Origin: Parelaphostrongylus tenuis
Lineage: Eukaryota > Nematoda > Chromadorea > Rhabditida > Metastrongylidae
Assembly (NCBI GenBank): GCA_019055375.1
Contig: JAHQIW010000963.1
Span: forward strand, 1-64,000
DNA length: 64,000 nucleotides
Reading direction: 5' to 3'
The translations under genes were made by a program, and so were the position numbers. Every line of letters starts with the position of its first letter. Position 1 is the stretch's first letter. The notes below the pieces were generated by a model that saw only the letters and a program-made list of their open reading frames with translations, made no database searches and had not been told where the DNA came from. Below, in pieces: positions 56,800 through 64,000 of the stretch.

Positions 56800-57150
56800 A
56801 GGATATGATTTGTTTCCAGCCGATAGGTCTAGTGTCATATATGCGCCTATTTCGTCCTATTGGGACTCATTAGTAGCACCCTCCTTCGGTTCCGTCGATC
56901 CCTTGAGGCTAACTGATCCTCTAAAGGAATCGACGACGAGTAAAAAAAATCACCTTAAGTCGAATGATAGTAGAACCTGACATTGTGGTGACCGGCAGTC
57001 GAGCTTGTGGCTTTTATAATGAATTATACCTCTGCTGTCGACCGCTCTTTTACAGACCCGCTTAAAGCGATCTAATCCGATAGGATATGACTTGTTTTGA
57101 GCCAATAGGTCTAGTGCTATGTAGGCGCCTAATCCGTCTTATTGGGACTC
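56800..57150 (-). mobile_element. Dimeric retrozyme-like unit, family R1
   Basis: Two direct copies of the hammerhead region, 282 bp apart, in minus orientation (landmarks CCAATAGGTCTAGTG and GGCGCCTA). Animal retrozymes typically occur as head-to-tail repeats of a few hundred bp with a hammerhead at each boundary, so that transcripts are cut to unit length. This copy has that layout. Confidence 0.7.
56832..56879 (-). ncRNA. Decayed hammerhead, family R1
   Basis: Minus strand: GTGCTA, CTAATGA (G5 changed), stem II GTCC-CAATA-GGAC intact, GAAA, TAGGCGCATA, TA, TGACAC. Stem I and the core are each damaged. Confidence 0.7.
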
Positions 57151-57157
57151 AGCAGGG
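57114..57157 (-). ncRNA. Decayed hammerhead, family R1
   Basis: Minus strand: core region CTGCTGA, stem II GTCC-CAATA-AGAC (one mismatch), GGAT in place of GAAA, TAGGCGCCTA intact, CA, TAGCAC. Inactive by both core boxes, but clearly a sister of the copy at 41,095. Confidence 0.65.
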
Positions 57158-57203
57158 GTATTTTTCATGTAATCAAGATTTCTTTTACTATCGTTCAAGG
57201 GAA

Positions 57204-57508
57204 GAGCGCATGTGACGCAGTGATTAGAGGTGCTCTGCGTCGCACACGAGGTCAGTGGTTAGATCTCGCGCTCATGGCTCAACAAGCCATCCATCCTTCC
57301 GGGGTCGGTAAATCGATATCAGACAAGTATCAGACTCGTTTGGGAGGATAAGCAGCACTGATTCGGTTCAGCGGGAGGCCACCGCAAGTCATTGTAAAGG
57401 CCAGATATGCATTCAATCACCTCAAACGAAGTAAAAATTGAAGTCGATTGCATGGCGCATCTTTCAGGGATTGATCAACGCCGAGAGTTTTTTCCTTTAT
57501 CCTTTATC
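57204..57508 (+). repeat. S1 SINE-like repeat, first of a tandem pair
   Basis: GCGCATGTGACGCAGTGATT head, AGTGGTTAGATCTCGCGC B-box region and a TTTATCCTTTATC end. The next copy begins 8 bp later, so the two are arranged head to tail. Confidence 0.8.
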
Positions 57509-57515
57509 GATTAAA

Positions 57516-57820
57516 GGAGCGCATGTGGCCCAGTGTTTAGAGGTACACTACGTCGCACACAAGGTCGGTGGTTCGATCTCGCGCTTATGGCTCACCAAGC
57601 CATCCAATCCTCTAGGGTCGGTAAATGGTACCGGAGTGGTCTCAGAGTTGTCTGGAAGGATAAGCAACACTGATTCGATACAGCGGGAGGCCAACGCAAG
57701 TCATGGTAAAGGCGAAGTATGCATTTAATCACCTCAAACGAAATTAAAGCCGAAGACGAAGCATGGCGCATTCCTCAGGAATTGACTAACGCCAAAAGCT
57801 TTATCCTTTATTCTCTCACC
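57516..57820 (+). repeat. S1 SINE-like repeat, second of a tandem pair
   Basis: GCGCATGTGGCCCAGTGTTT head, GGTGGTTCGATCTCGCGC (the best B-box of the family) and a TTTATCCTTTATTC end. Confidence 0.8.
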
Positions 57821-57877
57821 CTTAAAAGCAACTTCATGTGGTTATTCTCATATATAACCCTTATACGTTTGTTTAAA

Positions 57878-58170
57878 ATGGAATTGTCCCGAGAGCAAAA
57901 ACGATTACTGATACTATACGAGTATCGTTTGGACTAAGTGCTGCTGAGATTTTCTTCCGGATTAATGAGGCCTGGGGTGACGGAACAGTTGAGAGAAGTG
58001 CAGTTTTTGATTGTGTGAATGAATTCTAGGCTGGAATTTAGAGATCTGACGCACAAACAAGGAGCCGGCCGCCCATAAGAAATTGACCGACAAGCTGCTT
58101 TGAATGCATTTAAGACGTATCCGTCGTCTCCTCATGCAGCATCAGCATTCGTTGTTATTCTCGGGACAGT
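57878..58170 (+). pseudogene. mariner transposase relic, N-terminal region
   Basis: ATG at 57,878 reads ELSREQKRLLILYEYRL, then in another frame SAAEIFFRINEAWGDGTVER. Next come NEF and a linker with KQGAGRP and EIDRQAALNAF. These are the helix-turn-helix and RSGRP-like linker of mariner. Frameshifted, catalytic part absent. Confidence 0.7.
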
Positions 58171-58882
58171 TGAATTTCAAAGCGAATGTGTAAGCGTTAT
58201 ATATCGAAATAACCGCAAGAAGCTGCTTTTAAGGTTATTAAGAACAAAACTTCAAATGCCTGAAAGATAATAAAAACGAAGACGTCCGGCAGATTTTTTG
58301 CCAATCCAATAACTGATAATAGAGAACAAGCATTGTCCACTGATTTGTAAGATATATGTGGAGGTTGCAGTGATCTCGTAATCGTAAAACTCATTTTTCT
58401 TCGTTCATAGCTTCTGGTCTACACTTGGCACTCATAATATATGATAATTCCAACAATATTCCACAAGTGAGAGGCTCAAGTGGTGTGTGGCATACCCTTG
58501 TATCCCATGTTTTTGTACTACGAGCTCAAAGTTGAGCATAAAGCAGCATTAGCAGCACAAAATGTCGTAGTCAGTTGAATAACTTAGCTTTCTTATTCAG
58601 TATTCTTTTGTCGTTAGAAAACCGCTTGCAATGAAGAAGCTTGGGAAATAAGATTTCATATAACTCAAGAATGCCAGTCAGATTGTCGTCAAGAAGACTT
58701 ATGAATAACTTAGATGGCTTATGCTCTTAAGCGTTCAGAAAAGCGATTTTACAGTGCTTATGATAACTTCATCGTTTTATACAGAAGAAAGCGTTCAATG
58801 GAACCTCTTGATACTTTGCAAAAAGATTACAGTAAGGAAGAGATTGTTGTGAGATTAGTGAAATCTTATAAAGACGCAAAAA

Positions 58883-59128
58883 GAGCGCTTGTGGCGTAAT
58901 GGGTAGAGGTGTTATGCGTCGCATACAAGGTAGGTAGTCAGCTTTTGCGCTCAGACGTGTCCCGGAGGAAAAACACTGCTAACTGGCAATACTGGTAGGT
59001 CACCGCGAATCGTTGTAAGGGTCAGATGTAAATTCAATCACCTTAAACTTAGCTAAAAATCAAAGACGAATGCATGGCGTTCCTCCAGGGATCGATCAGC
59101 GCCGAGAGTCTTTTAAGTTTTATGTATC
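58883..59128 (+). repeat. S1 SINE-like repeat with internal deletion
   Basis: GCGCTTGTGGCGTAATGGGT head, then a deletion, then CCAGGGATCGATCAGCGCCG tail. Confidence 0.7.
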
Positions 59129-60358
59129 CAGATATGACCAGTCTCAAGAGGTCAACTCTTTGCTACTCTGAGCGCTCAATTATAAACCGTAAAAGTTAGG
59201 CCGAAAAAGTTGAAGGAGCTGGTTTACAAAACCATGCCTTGTCTGATGTAATCATAAAAGCCATCGTTGAGTAACTATCGCATTTCCATTTATCTAAAGA
59301 CAACAAAGGTGGAATTTTGAAGAACTAATTGCTTCGCCAAAGTGCGCCAAGGGAACTCGTAGTTTTTGGAGTTGAAGTTGGTGTTCATGAGGAGTACCAT
59401 GTGATGATGTGCATCGCTTGATTTTATAACCATCTGGATCTGCTCAGTAAGGCAGATGAGTACTCATTCTAAAACGATTTGAACGGATTCCCATTTAATG
59501 ATGAAACTGTTTCCTGGATTCTTTTTAGTTGATATATGAAAATCGAGAACACTTATCTTAATTAGCTGACGCGAGGTTGGTAAATTAGTCGTAGTAATTC
59601 AACTGTCGTTTTGGCGACCCGCCTTCTTCTAAGCCTGGGCGCGTAGCAATAGTCTATTTGAATGATTCGGAGGATCTTATTTATGCGCTGCCCAGGTCAG
59701 GTCAAAAGATCAAACGAAGGAAGGACGCGAGATCTCATGTGATGGTGACGCATTCGTCCTTCCGGTTCATTTCGGGGTTTTTGGCGCTTAGTGTAAATGC
59801 CTCAAGAGTTTTACGCGGGGATGTTTTTGATTCCTGCCCTAGGATTGTTACAGTCACATCATAATCTTTGTTGTTGTTTTTTGTGCCCTATGTTAACCTA
59901 AAAGTTTGGTTTTATCTATTTCATATTTATTATCTAGATGTTCTTTTTGCGGATCAAAAGTGGTCTACCTATTTCGCCTATATATTCTTCCCCACGTGTC
60001 TTACATGTTAGCAAATAAATTGTGCCCGATCTCATACAATTCCCCTCCTTTCCGTTAGGGCAGATTATGCAGTTTTTGATGTTGCACAGTCTACTGTAAA
60101 GTCTATTGCGGATCAGCTGATGGCGTAGGGTGGGGTGGGATTTCAGTAACTACCACGGAATTTTTCAAGACCCCGTCCTTTAGGCATCTTTCAATGGCGC
60201 TGCTGATTTCATTTGATATAAATGAGAAACAGTGAATTAGGTCCCAAAAGAACAATATTCTACACCTGAGTAGAATTCCCTCCAAACTGTCCTTTAAATC
60301 ACACGAAATTAGCAGTGCGGTTAAAAGGTGCCTAAAAAGATGCGGTCTTGAAAATTCC

Positions 60359-60718
60359 GTGGTAGTTATTGAAGTCCCACCTCCCACCCTACGCCATCAC
60401 CTGATCCGCAATAGACTTTATGATCGATTGTGCAACACCAAAAACTGTATGATCTGCCTTAACAGAAAAAAGGGGGATTGCATGAGATCGGGCACAATTT
60501 ATCTGCTAACATGTAAGACATGCGGGGAAGAATATATAGGCGAAACGGTTAGACCACTTTTTATACGCATAAAAGAACGTCCAAATAGTAAATCTAAGAT
60601 AGATAAAACCAAACCTTTAGGTTCACATAGGGCACAAAAACACAACAGCAGCGATTTTGATGTGACTGTAACAATACTAGCGCAGAAAATCAAAGACATC
60701 CACGCGCAAAACTCTTGA
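60359..60718 (+). pseudogene. Penelope-like element GIY-YIG endonuclease domain
   Basis: In order: a Cys pair region (NCMICLNRKKGDC), then GTIYLLTCKTCGEEYIGETV, the GIY-YIG core in its Penelope form (IYLLTC...EYIGET), then RPLFIRIKE. The catalytic Arg is expected in this last stretch. It ends with SHRAQKHNSSDFDVTV. The same reading continues past a TGA in another frame with EAFWINAKNLELNRKDEC and ITRDLAPFL, the usual C-terminus, so the copy is frameshifted there. The reverse transcriptase domain is absent. In intact elements this nuclease nicks the target for integration. Confidence 0.8.
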
Positions 60719-60886
60719 GGCATTTTGGATAAACGCCAAAAACCTCGAATTGAACCGGAAGGACGAATGCGTCACCATCACACGAGATCTCGCGCCCTTT
60801 CTTCGTCTGATCTTTTAGCCTGACCTGGGCAGCATATAAATAAGATCCTCTGAATCATTCAAAAAGACTATTACTACATGCGCCCA

Positions 60887-60921
60887 AGCTTTGAAGAAGG
60901 CGGCTTGCCGAAACGTCAGCC
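60887..60921 (+). ncRNA. Penelope-type minimal hammerhead, degenerate
   Basis: TTGAAGA (CTGAAGA in the 3.7-kb copy), stem II GGC-loop GGCTT-GCC, GAAA, CG, TC, then AGCC, which would pair with GGCT of the 3.7-kb copy. Stem III would be just A-CG-U, so only a dimer could fold. Penelope-like elements are known to carry such minimal hammerheads; this copy has lost the first core C. Confidence 0.5.
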
Positions 60922-61084
60922 GAATTACTACGACTAATTTACTAACCTCGCGTCATCTAGTCAAGATAAGTTTTCTCGATTTTCATATATCAACTAAATA
61001 TGCTCAGGTTTATAGAAAGTCGAACTGTTGAATTGTTTTTTTTTTTAGTTGGTCTGTAATTGACAATACTATAATTGTATACAG

Positions 61085-61383
61085 GAACGCATGCAGCGCA
61101 GTGGTTAGAGGTGCTGTGCGTCGCGCACAAGGTCGATGTTTCGATCCCGCGCTCATGGCTCAGCACGCCATCCATCCCTCCGCGTTCGATAAATTGGTAT
61201 CAGATTGGTCTCAGACTTCTCTAGGATGATAAGCAGCAGTGACTCGATACAGCTGGAGGCCACTGCGAGTCATTATAAAGGCCAAATATGCATTACATCA
61301 CCTTAAACAAAGTTAAAATTGAAGACTAATTTGTCACGCATCCCTCATGGATCGACCAACGCTAAGAGCTCTATCATTTATCC
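61085..61383 (+). repeat. S1 SINE-like repeat
   Basis: CATGCAGCGCAGTGGTTAGA head, GATGTTTCGATCCCGCGC B-box region and tail with GACCAACGCTAAGAGC. Confidence 0.8.
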
Positions 61384-62519
61384 CTTCAAACTCATGTTTG
61401 TTATTCCAGATTCCAATGAATATAACATTTTTCTTGTATGGATCTCAACATCTATACCACTCCATGCCTTTTCTTACATTCGTCGTTCCAAAGGCCTCCG
61501 AACTTTTTCGACTTGTGCTTGAGATTGTTGTCTTCTTCGTGAATGTCGTGGCATACTGGTTGGAGAGACTTGCATTATTGGCGATGGCCATATTGGGGCA
61601 TTCCCGGGTGAGTGCAGGAGGGTGTTGGGTAGGGAATCGAACTAGCACCTAGTTTACTGATACCTGCATCATCGAAACCGGTATACCAGTACGACCCTTT
61701 GAGGGACGGCGTGTATCAGCTGAGGTACACAAATTTTGAACGCCTTTTTCGTTGGACAAAACTCTTCTTCTGGACATTTGGTAGCATTTGAAAGCGTAAA
61801 TCTCTGCGATTTCAACGATATGTTTACATTTTGAGGAAGCTTTTTAATCACGTTGCAACAGCGAAAATAAGATTATATTCAATACTCAATTTATTTTATG
61901 TGCTCGGCTGGAACTGGTGTATAGCTTTTCGTCGAAGTCTTATTAATCGTTCGATAGCCCACATCTCGAGGATTTTCATGCTATAATTGGTTTCTGAAAG
62001 GTTGTCACAGAACTGTATATGAGCGAAAAAAAAAAGATTACTTTTCGCATTCAGACTTTTTTTTATCGTGCACAAAAAAATTATATATGAACGGAAACAT
62101 ATGACCATGTAAAGAAAATCGTGGAGTATCAAAGTAACACATAAGTCATAACGTTTTGCTTTCCAAATTAAAGATAAGATTTAAGTGAATAACGCAAATT
62201 GCGCGTCTCTTGCGAGCTGCGCTGCGCGATCGATCAACTGCCGTCCCTGAAGGGTTAAGGAACTCATCCCCTCATCTCCGTCGCCTCCTCACACCACCCC
62301 ACTCCATCAGTCTTCCAATAATTGCCGAATATATGGTACCGAGTTGAAATATTTGAAATTAGTGTTTGTTATAGATACGTCTATCATTCGAATATCTGCA
62401 ATTATGTGAATCGCTCCATTCAATCATTCTGCGTTTCCTTTTTTCGAAACCCCATTACGATGCATTACCTGCCTCAGCAGTTTACTCTTTCAAGTGATTT
62501 ACAATTCGTAAATCTTCAG
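61384..62519. other. Intron-like sequence upstream of the receptor exon
   Basis: No domain. Around 61,650-61,700 there are palindromic words (CGAAACCGGTATACC) near CTGATAC that faintly recall a hammerhead. 62,280-62,330 is CT-rich. Confidence 0.4.
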
Positions 62520-62770
62520 ATCTGTCGCGTATGTGGAGACAAAGCGTTCAGCTATAATTTCAATGTGATCACGTGCGAATCATGTAAAGCATTTTTTCGC
62601 CGAAATGCTAACAAGGTGCCATTTGTACATTTCTTTGGGCAGTTCACTGCAGTCCTTTCACAATCGCATTTCAGGAGAGGGAAATTCGCTGTCCGTTCAA
62701 CGAACAGTGCGAGATCAATATCGTCTCCCGACGATTTTGCCAACGTTGTCGTTTAGCGAAATGCTTTGGT
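62520..62770 (+). CDS. Nuclear hormone receptor DNA-binding domain (DAF-12/NHR-8/NHR-48 group, NR1J)
   Basis: Exon 62,520-62,615 (acceptor AAATCTTCAG) encodes ICRVCGDKAFSYNFNVITCE and SCKAFFRRNANK. After a 59-bp intron, exon 62,675-62,768/62,770 encodes EREIRCPFNEQCEINIVS and RRFCQRCRLAKCF. All eight zinc-binding Cys are present with standard spacing: C-x2-C-x13-C-x2-C, then C-x5-C-x9-C-x2-C. The P-box CESCKAFF and the phrases NFNVITCESCKAFFRRNA and CEI-x-x-VSRRFCQ-CRL-KCF are those of DAF-12, NHR-8 and NHR-48, nematode relatives of the vertebrate vitamin D receptor group that respond to sterol-type ligands. The ligand-binding domain is not in the window and should lie beyond the right edge. 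Two donors (GTGTGAG or GTGAGT) are possible after the second exon. Confidence 0.92.
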
Positions 62771-63054
62771 GTGAGTTTAGTGCTACACAGCTTTAATTTA
62801 CGTTGTTTGTTCTGATTGGTTCAAATTGTGCCATATTTCTCAAAAAATTTGCACTCTAGTAGTCTGTAAAACTGCCTAAAGTTTCTGAATAACTCGATTA
62901 TCAAATTACTAGGATATCTCACATGTTTTATTACTAAAGAAATAAACAGCAAATTTACCAACCAGAAGTAGTCAAAATTGCATGATTTTGTACGTTCAAT
63001 TGCACATTTTCTTGCGAACATTTCGGTTTACAACTCGCCTATACTTACTCTAAG
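62771..63054. other. Intron-like sequence
   Basis: AT-rich, no exon with a phase continuing the receptor recognised. Confidence 0.4.
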
Positions 63055-63320
63055 ATGAATCTGTCGCGGGAACAAATTTGTTCGCTGCTCATGCACGAAT
63101 AACACGAAGGGGAAGGTGCTAGTGAAGCGGCGCGCAAGATTAATGGAGCTAAGGGCGATGCTACGGTTGCAAAAATTACTGGAGGAAGTGGTTCGCGAAG
63201 TTCAAAGCTGGAGAGAATAGTCTGAAGGATCAGTCGTGCTCGGGCCGTCCACGGGAAGCTCCATTAATCTTGCACACCGCTTCACTAGCATTTTCCTCTA
63301 CGCGTCATTCTTGCATAGGT
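63055..63320 (+). pseudogene. mariner N-terminal fragment with inverted echo
   Basis: 63,055-63,240 reads NLSREQICSLLMHE, then GEGASEAARKINGAKGDATV and a linker with KDQSCSGRP in another frame: mariner helix-turn-helix and linker. 63,259-63,318 is the reverse complement of about 63,100-63,158 (AGCTCCATTAATCTTGC), so the fragment ends in a hairpin. Confidence 0.7.
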
Positions 63321-64000
63321 AGCAAGTGGATTTATTCCTAAGGAAGCTTCATCTTCAAGCATGAATAGGCTAGTTGTATACCCAAATATTTGCAAGAAAG
63401 TCCGCAATTTAACGATATCAAAATCATGCAATGCTAATTACTTCTGGTTAATAAATTTGGTGTTTATTGCTGCAGGGCCAAAACTTATGGGGCGACCTAA
63501 ATAAGTGTTAATAGCATGACAGCATGCGAATATAGAAGTTTCCCATGACACGCTAAATATACAAGTTGTTTTTCTGTGCAGTGTTTTTTTTTAATTGTGA
63601 TTTTGCCAATTTAATTTTGAAAAGAAACGTAAGGATAGATGAAGAGAGTTATGAACTGGTTACATCATCTTAGTAACACGAAATAATCACGATGCATCCA
63701 AAGATATCATAATATGAGTGATGTTCTCTTGTTCAATCGGTCCACTCCTGAAACACGAGTTTTGTCGAGAATAGAGACAAAGAGAAATTTTATATCTCAG
63801 TTTATTCCAATTTACTTTCTTGATTTAATCGTAGTACAATGAGGAAGCGCATCAGTGTCTGGCCCACCTTATTTTCGATATCCTGGCGTGTAGAACGGCG
63901 TCTCTGATTTTCGATCGTTGATGTAGGTCGGAATTTCGGATCCTTTGTCTCATTTGCGAAATACGGGATACTCCTAGCATCGACCTTCCGACTGCGCGTT
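63321..64000. other. No recognised feature
   Basis: AT-rich, presumably intronic to the receptor gene. No further receptor exon seen before the window ends. Confidence 0.4.

Larger units (their letters stand above)
59527..61000. mobile_element. Inverted pair of Penelope-like element 3' ends
   Basis: 59,527-60,240 and 60,290-61,000 are reverse complements (paired points sum to about 120,527). Each arm carries the C-terminal GIY-YIG part of a Penelope-like element and the non-coding tail, with the tails pointing outward. The outermost shared sequence is the TTTAGTTGATATATGA end. Tandem and inverted partial copies are typical of Penelope-like elements. The left arm is more decayed (many stops). 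Confidence 0.75.

Noticed and set aside
61650..61700. Hammerhead from CTGATAC, GAAA, CCGG, TA
   Set aside because: Core reads CTGATAC instead of CTGANGA, stem II does not pair and stem I is not found.
1..64000. CRISPR arrays, operons with Shine-Dalgarno sites, riboswitches, rRNA genes, spliced-leader genes
   Set aside because: None seen; the window is eukaryotic and no regular spacer-repeat pattern, rRNA core or SL1-like sequence was recognised.

Overview
This window reads as nuclear DNA of a nematode, most likely a strongylid or hookworm-type (clade V) worm. The evidence is a DAF-12/NHR-8-type nuclear receptor DNA-binding domain split by a 59-bp intron, other short introns (54-60 bp) with TTTCAG-type acceptors, AT-rich sequence, low gene density, and decayed mariner, RTE, Penelope and piggyBac copies among several tRNA-like short repeat families. 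The species assignment is inference.

Layout. 1-9.4 kb: no convincing gene; tRNA-like repeats, an RTE tail, AT microsatellites and a 39-bp-arm hairpin with 12-bp flanking direct repeats. 9.5-12.6 kb: a palindromic composite element with a dead piggyBac transposase inside and a tRNA-like repeat inside each terminal arm. 15.3-16.4 kb: a PPP4R2-like gene (regulatory subunit of protein phosphatase 4). 18.0-26.6 kb: a nested palindrome, in which a near-identical inverted repeat with 3.6-kb arms contains an older diverged palindrome. 26.6-37.7 kb: a second inverted repeat (1.5-kb arms about 8 kb apart) that brackets an eight-exon gene. This gene has an HMG-box-like N-terminus and seven exact 42-bp repeats. 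40.9-42.1 kb: two short units, each with an apparently complete type I hammerhead ribozyme. 44-52 kb: mariner relics and unassigned candidate exons. 53.0 kb: a third complete hammerhead on the minus strand. 54.7-62.8 kb: probable nuclear receptor exons separated by a 7.7-kb intron filled with repeats, a dimeric hammerhead unit and an inverted pair of Penelope-like elements with a GIY-YIG domain.

The most interesting signal is the hammerheads. Three complete copies, from three unrelated repeat sequences, share one design: short stem I, core CTGANGA, stem II, GAAA, a self-complementary stem III of 6-10 nt, and a UA cleavage dinucleotide. Decayed relatives lie elsewhere in the window. This looks like several families of retrozyme-like non-autonomous elements. 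Penelope-like elements, which are known to carry hammerheads, are also present and are plausible helpers. All structure and homology calls were made by eye.
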